A stretch of 64,000 nucleotides of DNA from JBMNKL01 sp050952225 (GTDB lineage Bacteria; Bacillota; Clostridia; Acetivibrionales; DTU013). Below are positions 14,556-22,616 of this stretch, piece by piece. The translations under genes were made by a program, and so were the position numbers. Where the stretch lies: the NCBI GenBank assembly GCA_050952225.1, contig JBMNKL010000004.1, forward strand, positions 62,001 through 126,000. Direction: 5' to 3'. Below the pieces are notes generated by a model. The model had not been told where the DNA came from, ran no database searches, and saw only the letters and a program-made list of their open reading frames with translations. The number at the start of each line of letters is the position of its first letter. Position 1 is the first letter of the stretch.

Positions 14556-14593
14556 TTGGTTCATGTCTCACGCTGTTTTTCGTTCACTAATCT

Positions 14594-15232
14594 TTATGAC
14601 GCCATGCATACTTTGGCGGCCTCTTCCGCGGCAGACGCAGCGTCCGGCGTATATATGTCCGCCCCTATTTGCTTGCAGAATGAGTCGGTTACCGGCGCCC
14701 CGCCTACCATAACCGTTACCTTGTCTCTTATTCCCACTTTTTCAAGAGCCTCAAGGACCGTTTTCATTTCCGGCATCGTAGTAGTGAGCAAAGCGGACAT
14801 GGCGACAATATCGGCTTGTGTTTCAATCGCCTTCTCAACAAATTTATCTGCGGGCACATCTATACCTATATCGTAAACTTCAAGCCCTTTACCTTCCATC
14901 ATCATTCTTACAAGGTTCTTGCCGATGTCATGCAAGTCGCCCTTGACCGTACCAAGCACTACCTTCCCTTTAGCCTTTACACCGCTTGATACCAATAACG
15001 GCTTCAGGAGCTCGGAACCGGTATTCATTGCCCTTGCGGCAATAAGTACTTCAGGAACGTAAACCTCGTTATTTTTAAATTTCTCGCCAATTATCGACAT
15101 TCCTGCCAGGAGGCCATTTTCAAGAATAGTTTGTGCGTCTATTCCCTCATCAATCGCTTTCTGCACCAATTCTTTCACTGCCTTTGCTTTTCCCTGTTGT
15201 AGATTAATGGAAATTTCATCCAGGACACCCAT
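14594..15232 (-). CDS. Corrinoid (B12-binding) methyltransferase protein
   Basis: Protein of 212 residues. It carries a methyl group on a bound corrinoid between two methyltransferases. An N-terminal helical cap domain (about residues 1-85, with GLLAGMSIIGEKFKNNEVYV) precedes a Rossmann-type B12 domain. The B12 motif is complete: GDLHDIGKN (histidine axial ligand), MSALLTT and VMVGGAP. This is the architecture of MtaC, MtbC and MtmC-like proteins. It is transcribed away from a methyltetrahydrofolate methyltransferase gene 420 bases off, its likely partner. No substrate-specific methyltransferase gene (MtaB/MttB type) lies nearby. The start follows AGGAGG. Confidence 0.92.
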   Translation of the reverse strand: MGVLDEISINLQQGKAKAVKELVQKAIDEGIDAQTILENGLLAGMSIIGEKFKNNEVYVPEVLIAARAMNTGSELLKPLLVSSGVKAKGKVVLGTVKGDLHDIGKNLVRMMMEGKGLEVYDIGIDVPADKFVEKAIETQADIVAMSALLTTTMPEMKTVLEALEKVGIRDKVTVMVGGAPVTDSFCKQIGADIYTPDAASAAEEAAKVCMAS

Positions 15233-15653
15233 TTAAAATCCTCCTTTTTAAAATATTAAAAAGTATTCGGTTATTCGGCGTCTGCCAACACCTTTTCATG
15301 TACCGGCTAAATTTAAGAATAACACAATATCTGCCATCATTCTACTATTTTCGCTATTTTCTCGTAAAACCTGTCATAATGTAAAAGCAGATAACTTTCC
15401 AGGATAATTGTATAAATGCGCGTACATGTTCCTCTTGTAAAATATTAATATTTTTATAAAAACTTTATTATTTGGCCCGGCAAACACGCCTGATACAAGG
15501 AAAAAGTATTGTTGCCGGGCAGATAATATCCTATAATATATTAAAACGTTTACAAAGAATGGTCAATAAGTTAGAAAGAAGCTTTTAAAAATCAAACACA
15601 GGAATGCAAACACTATAAGTAACCGTAACCCTAATGCTAAAGGAGGCTTTGCA
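15233..15653. promoter_or_regulatory. Divergent control region with a 9-base inverted repeat
   Basis: This 421-base AT-rich region separates the corrinoid protein and methyltransferase genes. A perfect inverted repeat GCCCGGCAA (15475-15483) / TTGCCGGGC (15512-15520) encloses 28 bases in which ATAC and GTAT can also pair. It could be a hairpin in an RNA leader or an operator. No cobalamin riboswitch core was recognised. Confidence 0.4.
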
Positions 15654-16454
15654 ATGATTATCATTGGTGAGAAAATCAACAGCAGTCTGAAAGCCGTAAG
15701 ACCCGCCATTGAAAACTACGATGCGGCGGCGATACAAGACCTGGCGAAGAGGCAATCTGAAGCAGGCGCGGTGTATATTGACGTCAATGCAGGGACATTT
15801 GTCCAGGATGAGCCGGAAAGATTGGAATGGCTGGTCAATACTGTACAGGACGTGGTTAACGCGCCATTCTCTATCGATTCCCCAAACCCCGCGGCTATTG
15901 AAAGAGCCCTTAAAGCTAATAAAAACGGAAAACCGATAATAAATTCAATTACTGATGAAGCCGCAAGGTTCAATTCAATAATGCCACTGGTAGTAAAATA
16001 TGATACGGGTATAATCGCATTATGCATGGACGACAACGGTATGCCTGAGACAACCGATGAAAGGGTAGCGATTGCTGAAAGGCTGATAAAGAAAATAACC
16101 GGAGAAGGCGTCAAGCTTGAAGATATCTACATAGACCCAATGGTCAGGCCCATAGGCACCGGTTCACATTATGGCAGGGTCGCCATTGATACTATACGCC
16201 GGGTCAAAAACGAATTCCCGGAGGTTCATATTGCATGCGGCCTCAGCAACGTATCCTTTGGTTTGCCCGCAAGAAAACTCATAAACCAGGCCTTCCTCAT
16301 AGCAGCAATGGCTGCCGGCATGGACGGGGCAATACTTGATCCGCTGGACAAAAAGCTGATGTCATTCATTTATGCGACCGAAGCACTGCTGGGTATAGAC
16401 GAGTATTGCATGAATTACCTGACCAGGTTCAGGGAAGGTTTGCTGGATATCTAG
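15654..16454 (+). CDS. Methyltetrahydrofolate:corrinoid protein methyltransferase
   Basis: Protein of 266 residues with a pterin-binding TIM barrel. It should move a methyl group between a corrinoid protein and tetrahydrofolate, like AcsE/MtgA/MtvA-type enzymes. Supporting motifs are MIIIGEKINSS at the start, AVYIDVNAGTF, PFSIDSPNPAAI and GLSNVSFGLPARKLINQAFL, all typical of the family. The RBS AAAGGAGG is 7-8 bases from the ATG. The divergent corrinoid protein is the likely partner. With no carbon monoxide dehydrogenase/acetyl-CoA synthase genes here, it may feed methyl groups from a methylated substrate into folate, or serve the reverse reaction. Confidence 0.92.
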   Translation: MIIIGEKINSSLKAVRPAIENYDAAAIQDLAKRQSEAGAVYIDVNAGTFVQDEPERLEWLVNTVQDVVNAPFSIDSPNPAAIERALKANKNGKPIINSITDEAARFNSIMPLVVKYDTGIIALCMDDNGMPETTDERVAIAERLIKKITGEGVKLEDIYIDPMVRPIGTGSHYGRVAIDTIRRVKNEFPEVHIACGLSNVSFGLPARKLINQAFLIAAMAAGMDGAILDPLDKKLMSFIYATEALLGIDEYCMNYLTRFREGLLDI

Positions 16455-16466
16455 GGGCATATCCGG

Positions 16467-17411
16467 CTAAAAACTGAAATTATCTTGGATTAACGCTGCC
16501 GTTTGAGCAGGGTCATATAAATAATACCACGCGCCCTCTATGAATTTGCTTTTTCCCGGCAATGTGAACGTGTGTACATTGCCGCTTTCTATTTTTTTTA
16601 TTTTTCCTATATAGTAAACAATATCAGCCATGGTTATGTTTGTTTTCACATGCTCTTTTAAAATATTAAATATGTCGCCTGCTTTTGAAATATAATCAAT
16701 ATTGAGTTTCTGGCTGATTAACGCTTTCATGAAATCCTGCTGTATTTTTATTCTGCCGATATCGCCTTCCGTATAGCCCTGCCCGTAGTTTCCCTTTCTG
16801 TACCTGACCAGCTGTTCCGCCTTTTTTCCGTCAAGCAGCTGATATCCTTTTTTAAGGCGGATACGGAGATTTTGCGTCGGGTCGTCATAAATCATCCGGA
16901 ACGGTACATAAAACTCGACACCCCCAAGGGTGTCTATTATTTTCCTGAATCCTTCAAAATTCATCGTGATGTAGTAATGGACCGGAAGCCCCGTAATGGC
17001 GGTCAATTCTTCGGAAATAAGGTTCTCGCCGCCCTTTGAGTACAGCGAGTTTATCCTGGCACGCCGGCTATTGCAGTAAACCTTTGTGTCCCGTGCTACT
17101 GACAAAATATTTAGCTTTGAACTTGCAGGGTCGAAATTGAACAGCATTATTACATCACAGCGGGTCTCGTCCTTATCCAATCCGAGTACCATCAGGTTGA
17201 CAGGCAATTCCCTGACGGTACCGCTGTTATCACGCCCGTAAAAATATTCAGCCCGTTTCCCCGTTTCCCCGTCGCGTGGCGGTGAAACCAAAAGCAAGAG
17301 CCCGCTCTCCCCGTTGCGCATAATTATATATAGTCCGTTTGTGAACATGGCAAGCAGCAAAGCGGCACAAAATGCAAAAACAAATGTATTTTTCCTCATG
17401 TCAGGCCTCAT
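16467..17411 (-). CDS. LCP (LytR-CpsA-Psr) family protein
   Basis: Protein of 314 residues with one N-terminal membrane helix (about residues 8-27) and an extracellular LCP domain. Such enzymes transfer undecaprenyl-linked glycopolymers, such as teichoic acids or capsule, onto peptidoglycan. The domain shows NLMVLGLDKDETRCDVIMLF, ILSVARDTKV with the conserved arginine, HYYITMNFEGFRKIIDTLGG, and LVRYRKGNYGQGYTEGDIGR, which carry the pyrophosphate-binding residues. It lies alone, converging with the methyltransferase gene and 12 bases from its stop. A second in-frame ATG 12 bases in is also possible as the start. Confidence 0.9.
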   Translation of the reverse strand: MRPDMRKNTFVFAFCAALLLAMFTNGLYIIMRNGESGLLLLVSPPRDGETGKRAEYFYGRDNSGTVRELPVNLMVLGLDKDETRCDVIMLFNFDPASSKLNILSVARDTKVYCNSRRARINSLYSKGGENLISEELTAITGLPVHYYITMNFEGFRKIIDTLGGVEFYVPFRMIYDDPTQNLRIRLKKGYQLLDGKKAEQLVRYRKGNYGQGYTEGDIGRIKIQQDFMKALISQKLNIDYISKAGDIFNILKEHVKTNITMADIVYYIGKIKKIESGNVHTFTLPGKSKFIEGAWYYLYDPAQTAALIQDNFSF

Positions 17412-17506
17412 CTTCTCCTGGTTTTATGTTTTCTTAAATATTGTTATTGATTCATGTATTTTATATAATAAAAAGAAAAATACTACATATGTACGGAGGA
17501 AAGCCA

Positions 17507-18415
17507 ATGAGTGAGATGTCTGTTATAAAAAGGGAATACAAGGGCTGGCAAAACTGTGTCGAGGTTTCCAACGGAATCGTTGATTTGATAGCCACCACGG
17601 ATGTGGGACCGCGAATCATCCGTTTCGGCTTTGTCGGCAAGGAAAACGAGTTTCACGAATTTTCCGAGGACATGGGCAAAACGGGAGGAGAAAAACACAG
17701 GTTTTATGGCGGCCACAGGTTCTGGCACGCTCCCGAGCATCCTGTCCGGACTTACCAGCCCGACAACGAAAAAGTAGCGTGGGAAAAGAAAAAAAGCGGT
17801 ATCGTCCTTACCCAGAATACCGAATCACTTACAGGGATAAAAAAGGAAGTTGAGATAAAAATGGCGCCTGATTCCGCCAAAGTCACAGTATTACACAGAC
17901 TGACCAATATGGGACTCTGGGAAGTGGAACTTGCTCCCTGGGCCCTTACGATGATGGCTGTAGGCGGAACAGAGGTCATTCCATTAAATACACGCCAAAC
18001 TGGCCTGTTACCCAATGGTAATATATCGCTTTGGCCATATTCAGGCATGAATGACAAGCGGGTTTACTGGGGAGAAAAATACATAATGCTTACACAGGAT
18101 GAAAATATCGACAGGTCATTCAAAATCGGATTGGCCAACGAATCAGGATGGGCTGCTTACGCCAACCACGGCCGCCTTTTCGTAATACGTTTTGAACCGC
18201 ACGAGTACGGGTTCGAATATCCCGACTACAATTGTTCATATGAGTCATATACCGATGCGCGGTTTCTTGAAATGGAAACATTAGGACCCTTAACGCTCCT
18301 GGCCCCCGGAGAAGCAATCGAACATATTGAAACCTGGTATCTCTACGATAACGTGGAAAAACCAGCAAATGAAAATGACATTGAAAACAACATTTTGCCA
18401 CTGGTGCAAAAATAA
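17507..18415 (+). CDS. DUF4380-like protein with galactose-mutarotase fold
   Basis: Protein of 302 residues. I chose ATG 17507 because GGAGG lies 8 bases upstream; an earlier in-frame start lacks a ribosome site. The beginning (YKGWQNCVEVSNGIVDLIAT) and repeated beta-strand pattern fit the DUF4380 family, which shares the beta-sandwich fold of aldose epimerases. HRFYGGHRFWHAPEHP may hold carbohydrate-binding or catalytic histidines. There is no signal peptide. It probably acts on a sugar, but no reaction is known for the family. The GtrA gene starts 9 bases after its stop, so they form a two-gene unit. Confidence 0.72.
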   Translation: MSEMSVIKREYKGWQNCVEVSNGIVDLIATTDVGPRIIRFGFVGKENEFHEFSEDMGKTGGEKHRFYGGHRFWHAPEHPVRTYQPDNEKVAWEKKKSGIVLTQNTESLTGIKKEVEIKMAPDSAKVTVLHRLTNMGLWEVELAPWALTMMAVGGTEVIPLNTRQTGLLPNGNISLWPYSGMNDKRVYWGEKYIMLTQDENIDRSFKIGLANESGWAAYANHGRLFVIRFEPHEYGFEYPDYNCSYESYTDARFLEMETLGPLTLLAPGEAIEHIETWYLYDNVEKPANENDIENNILPLVQK

Positions 18416-18424
18416 CAAGGAGAT

Positions 18425-18877
18425 ATGAAAAACAGAGGACCAGCAGACAACACAGCTCCTGGCAGGCCAGGAAACACCAAGCATTTTGAATTTCTGGATT
18501 CCGAATCGGCGGGACAGATGATTCGCTACGTCATAACGGGCTTGTCAAGCGCTACTATTGAATTTACGCTGTTATACGTTTTTAAAGATATGGCAGGGTT
18601 GCCGGTCATTGCTGCAAACTCCGCGGCGCTGTCCATTGTTTTTTGGTTTAATTTTCTCATGAACAGGTACTGGTCGTTCAAATCCAGGATGAAGATACAA
18701 AAGCAGCTTGTTATGTACCTGTTCTTGTTTTTATTCAACCTGCTGGCGTCCGATGTAATCATGTACCTGCTTGTTGAGAAGTTCTCAATTCAGTACCTTG
18801 TTGCAAAGGTGTTTGCTATTGGTGTGATGGTCTGTTGGAATTTTGTTCTTTATAAAAAAGTTATTTATAAAAAATGA
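18425..18877 (+). CDS. GtrA family membrane protein
   Basis: Protein of 150 residues with four hydrophobic segments. After a short hydrophilic N-terminus comes MIRYVITGLSSATIEFTLLY, the first GtrA helix, then VFWFNFLMNRYWSFKS, a hallmark of the family, and two more helices. GtrA proteins assist movement of lipid-linked sugars for polysaccharide or teichoic acid decoration. It is preceded by AAGGAGA and lies in one unit with the DUF4380 gene, suggesting joint work on cell-surface glycans. Its last bases lie in the T-run of the tRNA-Tyr terminator coming from the other strand. Confidence 0.85.
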   Translation: MKNRGPADNTAPGRPGNTKHFEFLDSESAGQMIRYVITGLSSATIEFTLLYVFKDMAGLPVIAANSAALSIVFWFNFLMNRYWSFKSRMKIQKQLVMYLFLFLFNLLASDVIMYLLVEKFSIQYLVAKVFAIGVMVCWNFVLYKKVIYKK

Positions 18878-18904
18878 AAGCCCGGGTGCCGTTCACCCGG
18901 GCTT
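18866..18904 (-). terminator. tRNA-Tyr terminator, overlapping the gtrA 3' end
   Basis: AGCCCGGGTG/CACCCGGGCT with a short loop (18879-18904) is a strong stem. On the minus strand it is followed by TTTCATTTTTTATAA, within the final codons of the GtrA gene. On the plus strand no T-run follows, so it serves the tRNA. Confidence 0.85.
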
Positions 18905-18906
18905 CC

Positions 18907-18991
18907 TGGTGGAGGGAGATGGATTTGAACCATCGAAGTCACTGACAACAGATTTACAGTCTGCCCCCTTTGGCCACTCGGGCATCCCTCC
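18907..18991 (-). tRNA. tRNA-Tyr (GTA)
   Basis: Class II tRNA of 85 bases with encoded CCA. Acceptor stem GGAGGGA/TCCCTCC, anticodon loop CTGTAAA giving GTA, and a long variable arm. Confidence 0.95.
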
Positions 18992-19034
18992 GCGTTATGC
19001 CTGCGCCATGTTCATCAAAAACCGCGCATGTTCT

Positions 19035-19064
19035 ATAATACATTAGGTAATGCAGCTTTGTCAA
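19035..19064 (-). promoter_or_regulatory. tRNA-Tyr promoter
   Basis: On the minus strand TTGACA (19059-19064) and TATTAT (19035-19040) are 18 bases apart, about 40 bases upstream of the tRNA. The -35 sequence is perfect. Confidence 0.7.
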
Positions 19065-19170
19065 GCAAAAGTCGCAAGTAAATTATACAACTTGTCAAGT
19101 AAATTATAACCAGGTTTTTAACGTGATAGTGGCACCATCATCTGCCGGCCTGCCGACTTGTTCCCCCGGA

Positions 19171-20472
19171 TCAATCATAGGACTGCATGCTTGTATTTGT
19201 ATCCGGGCTGCCCGGCTTTGCCCGTTCATGTGCGGCCAGCAGTATAATGCACGTCGTCAGTATAGCTATTGACACGATATATATAAACCTTGGGTCAAAA
19301 AGATATATGCTGCCTGAAACAAAACCCAATACCGCGGTCGCGGCGCATGCGACGGTATTTACCAGCGAGTATATCCGCGCCCTTTTATTGCCTTCCGTAG
19401 CTTCGGCCAGCATTGCATCAATAAAAGGCCTGCAAATCCCAAATCCCAGCGCGTATATCCCTATACACAGCATGGTTGCCGGCAAACTGCCCGTTGGCAG
19501 CATGATCAGTATAAATAGTGAGACTGCCTGTATTGCGAAGCCATACATAATATTCCGCGCATTATTGTACCTGGCTATAGCCGGTGTGATAAAAACCGCA
19601 ACAAAAAGAACAACCCCGGAATATACGCCGCCAAGTATTGAAACGGATGATTTGCCGAGTTTCATGAACTCCGTCATAAATGGAGCGAAATAAAGGCTCT
19701 GGACCGTTCCAAGCGGTATGTAAATATAAAACATGATATAAACCAACGCAGCGGTAATGGCCCTGATGTTTCCTCTTAACATCACCGCGGCTTTAAGCGG
19801 TATAATATTCTTCCAGTTTAGCGGCAGGGGGTTTTTCTTACTTTCATCGATGATACTTTGCCCTATTTTTGTCTCCGTGTAAAAATGATTCCTGACTATT
19901 ATCATTGTGGACATGCTGATTATGGCAAAAGCCAGGAAAATCCTTTCAGCGGTAACAACACCGTATGCCCCGACCAGCACGCCCGCAAGGGGAACGATTA
20001 AACCGGATACTATATTTATGAAATTAAATAAGTTAAATGCCGCTATCCGCTGCTCGTTATCTGCATCTTCAATAACCATGAGATTCCAGGACACATGTAC
20101 CAGTTTACTGAAACTGTTCAGAAAAGTAGCCAGCGCAAACAGCGCAAAGCTATTCGATATGAAATAGACAAACAGCGCCAGCGGCCAACTTATGAAATCG
20201 AAAATCAGCGTTGTTCTTTTTCTCCCCAGCTTGTCAATTATCATGCCGCTTAACAAGGATGAAAAAATACTGAACATGTACCCGAGCGAAATCAGGTAAC
20301 CCAGCTGCCTGTCCGTCACGCCAAGCTCTTTCATATACAGGCTCAGGTAAAAATTGAACAACGCAAAAGGAAATGCCCAAAGCGGCTCGCAAACAACCGA
20401 AACCTTTGCATTTCCCTTCAGTATCCTGTATGCATCAAGTATGTTGTTTAACCTGCTTCTATTTGCTCTCAT
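19171..20472 (-). CDS. MFS transporter
   Basis: Protein of 433 residues with about 12 membrane segments. The loop MIIDKLGRKRTTL between the second and third segments is the major facilitator signature. NARNIMYGFAIQAV and PFIDAMLAEATEGNKRARIYS in the second half fit drug- or sugar-efflux-like transporters of Clostridia. There is no partner gene, and the substrate cannot be named. The upstream ribosome site is weak, so the start at 20472 is less certain; the N-terminus before the first hydrophobic segment is about 40 residues long. Confidence 0.82.
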   Translation of the reverse strand: MRANRSRLNNILDAYRILKGNAKVSVVCEPLWAFPFALFNFYLSLYMKELGVTDRQLGYLISLGYMFSIFSSLLSGMIIDKLGRKRTTLIFDFISWPLALFVYFISNSFALFALATFLNSFSKLVHVSWNLMVIEDADNEQRIAAFNLFNFINIVSGLIVPLAGVLVGAYGVVTAERIFLAFAIISMSTMIIVRNHFYTETKIGQSIIDESKKNPLPLNWKNIIPLKAAVMLRGNIRAITAALVYIMFYIYIPLGTVQSLYFAPFMTEFMKLGKSSVSILGGVYSGVVLFVAVFITPAIARYNNARNIMYGFAIQAVSLFILIMLPTGSLPATMLCIGIYALGFGICRPFIDAMLAEATEGNKRARIYSLVNTVACAATAVLGFVSGSIYLFDPRFIYIVSIAILTTCIILLAAHERAKPGSPDTNTSMQSYD

Positions 20473-20630
20473 ACGAGAGATATCTTAGCATTATATTATA
20501 ATGAAAGCAAGCTGTGCTGTTTTTCAGCACCAAAGAGTCGCCAAAAGGACTGGGCGAAATTTGAACCAATACTGTTTTTAAGCAAAACCGAAAGCCTGTC
20601 ATGATCGATGTATATCCATATGCGGCAATC

Positions 20631-21759
20631 TTACCTTTCATGCAGGGGTACATATTGTTTAGCGCTGCTTATACTCTTATATGCAGGTCTTATAATCTTT
20701 TGAACACCAAGCACTTCCTCTGTAAAATGAGCACACCAGCCTGCTATTCTGGATACAGCAAACAACGGAGTATAAAGTTCAGATGGAATGCCTAGCATGT
20801 CATATACAAAACCTGAGTAAAAATCAACATTAGCACAGATATTTTTCGCATCGCCTTTTTTTGCCGATAATACCTTTTTAGCTATTCTTTCCACAGATTC
20901 ATATAATGCAAATTCTTCCAGGCGGTTTTTTTCCTTTGCAAGTACCTTTGCCCGTTCCCTTAAAATTTCCGCTCTTGGGTCTGAAATCGTATATACTGCA
21001 TGACCTAACCCGTATATTAATCCTGACATGTCAAATGCTTCTTTATTAAGTATCTTCAATAAATATTTCTCAATCTCATCGTCATCATTCCAATTTAATA
21101 CATTCTTCTTTATATTCTCCATCATTGACATAACTTTCAGATTTGCTCCGCCATGTTTTGGTCCTTTTAAAGAACCAATCGCCGATGAAATGCTGATAAT
21201 GCTTCTTTGCCTGAAATGCATATGCCATGAATATTGGAAGCCGAGAAATTAATTGAATGCATTGTCTCACTATATTTGACACTTTTAAACTATCAGCATT
21301 ACTATCATATGAATAAGATGCCAATACACTCCTTGCAAGTTTATTCATAATATCAAAACTCGGCGCTTTATGAATCATGTCTTCAGAAAAGTTTGCAGGC
21401 AACTCCCTGTTTTCTCCCAACAATTTACTAAACTCCAATAACTCATTCTCATTGGGCAATTCTCCCACCAAAAGCAAGTAACATACCTCTTCAAACCCAA
21501 ACCTGCTTTCTTTTATGCACGCGCTTATAATATCCCTAATATCTATTCCTCTATAACTTAAACGCCCCGGAACAGGAACTTTTTCTCCTTCACTGATAAT
21601 ATAACCATGTACGTCCCCTATTTCAGTCAAGCCCACTAATACGCCTGTGCCATCGTTATTTCTCAGGCCTCTCTTGACGTTATACTTTTGATACAGCTCA
21701 CTGTCGATTATGCCTCTGCTGTCTATAATGGACGCAATCCTGTCTATTGTCGCATTCAT
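20631..21759 (-). pseudogene. Citrate synthase with internal deletion and frameshift
   Basis: Two frames together encode a citrate synthase. The first (start ATG 21759 after GGAGG) runs from MNATIDRIASIID through GYIISEGEKVPVPGRLSYRG to MAYAFQAKKHY. The second resumes with SSAIGSLKGPKHGGANLKV and continues to YGLGHAVYTISDPRA and NVDFYSGFVYDMLGIP, which carry one catalytic histidine and the catalytic aspartate. In complete relatives about 80 residues lie between KKHY and SAIGSLKG, including the first catalytic histidine of the HAEHGGGN segment. They are missing here and the frame changes at the join (about 21190-21215). Enzyme activity is not expected unless this is an assembly error. Confidence 0.88.
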
Positions 21760-21869
21760 TTGCCAATCCTCCATAATTCAGCTCTATTTATATATTTTTA
21801 TATAATAATATAAGGATTATAAAATGCAAGTAGCAATTTATTGCCTCTTCCTGACCATAATTACTTCCG

Positions 21870-22019
21870 CTATATTTCTTTTCCAGTTATATATGCCATA
21901 ATCGCTGCCAAATTGTTCATCCTGTAATTTATAAAATTATTGCGAGGTCCGATAGTAAAATCACCCATATAGTTAAACCTGATAAACTTTTGGTTATTAT
22001 CATAGATTTCTTTTGTCAT
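21870..22019 (-). CDS. Possible small open frame, unrecognised
   Basis: Frame of 49 residues starting MTKEIYDNNQKFIRFNYMG and ending AYITGKEI. It has no clear ribosome binding site and lies between the tRNA terminator and the citrate synthase pseudogene. The rest of 21760-22070 holds nothing else I can identify. It may be a gene remnant or chance. Confidence 0.2.
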   Translation of the reverse strand: MTKEIYDNNQKFIRFNYMGDFTIGPRNNFINYRMNNLAAIMAYITGKEI

Positions 22020-22072
22020 ATACTTTACGGACTTTCACCGTCCAAGTCGTGCGCATGCCGCGCGCACAATGC

Positions 22073-22105
22073 AAAAACCGCCTATCCCTACGGATAAGCG
22101 GCTTT
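22073..22105 (-). terminator. Terminator of the tRNA-His-Gln-Lys cluster
   Basis: AGCCGCTTATCC pairs with GGGATAGGCGGTT around a three-base loop; on the minus strand TTTTTGC follows. It is placed a few bases after tRNA-Lys. Confidence 0.85.
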
Positions 22106-22109
22106 TATC

Positions 22110-22185
22110 TGGTGAGCCATCGGCGACTCGAACGCCGGACACCTTGATTAAAAGTCAAGTGCTCTACCTCCTGAGCTAATGGCCC
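22110..22185 (-). tRNA. tRNA-Lys (TTT)
   Basis: 76 bases with encoded CCA. Acceptor stem GGGCCAT/ATGGCTC, anticodon loop CTTTTAA giving TTT, and T-arm with GTTCGAGTC. Confidence 0.95.
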
Positions 22186-22188
22186 ATG

Positions 22189-22265
22189 TGGCTGGGATGG
22201 CTGGACTCGAACCAGCGAAATGCAGGAGTCAAAGTCCTGTGCCTTACCGACTTGGCTACATCCCA
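22189..22265 (-). tRNA. tRNA-Gln (TTG)
   Basis: 77 bases with encoded CCA. Acceptor stem TGGGATG/CATCCCA and anticodon stem-loop CAGGA-CTTTGAC-TCCTG giving TTG. Only 3 bases separate it from tRNA-Lys, so both share a transcript. Confidence 0.95.
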
Positions 22266-22285
22266 ATAACCCAAACGCAAAGTCA

Positions 22286-22314
22286 ATTATAAAGGGATGC
22301 CGCCGTTTTGTCAA
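22286..22314 (-). promoter_or_regulatory. Promoter of tRNA-Gln-Lys
   Basis: On the minus strand a perfect TTGACA (22309-22314) and a perfect TATAAT (22286-22291) are 17 bases apart, between tRNA-His and tRNA-Gln. The cluster therefore has two promoters. Confidence 0.8.
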
Positions 22315-22382
22315 GTAAAATAAAACGTCCAAACCTGTCCAAACAAATGTGGGAAGCAGATAAACCCGCCTCCCACGCCTTC

Positions 22383-22460
22383 TGGGGTGAACTATGGGAG
22401 TCGAACCCATGACCTCCAGGGCCACAACCTGGCGCTCTAACCAGCTGAGCTAAGCCCACC
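22383..22460 (-). tRNA. tRNA-His (GTG)
   Basis: 78 bases with encoded CCA. Anticodon loop TTGTGGC gives GTG. The acceptor stem has the extra G at -1 facing C73, the identity mark of histidine tRNAs. A D-arm with AGCTCAGCTGGTTAGAGC is visible. Confidence 0.95.
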
Positions 22461-22495
22461 ATGTCGCAGTCAGTCGACTTACAGAGACATAAGCT

Positions 22496-22524
22496 ATTTT
22501 AAGGCACAGGAGATGTTTTGTCAA
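22496..22524 (-). promoter_or_regulatory. Promoter of tRNA-His
   Basis: On the minus strand TTGACA (22519-22524) and TAAAAT (22496-22501) are 17 bases apart, about 35 bases before the tRNA. The TTGACAAAAC start resembles the rRNA promoter. Confidence 0.75.
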
Positions 22525-22616
22525 GTATCCGGAAACAGTTTCCGAAAACAGTTGCAGAAGACAGTCGCAGAGCAGTTTCCATGGGCAAGCCTTATGGGCA
22601 GCCGCACCTGGCTCCT

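Noticed and set aside
15233..15653. Cobalamin riboswitch before the corrinoid genes
   Set aside because: No B12-box-like core was seen on either strand; only the inverted repeat is evident.
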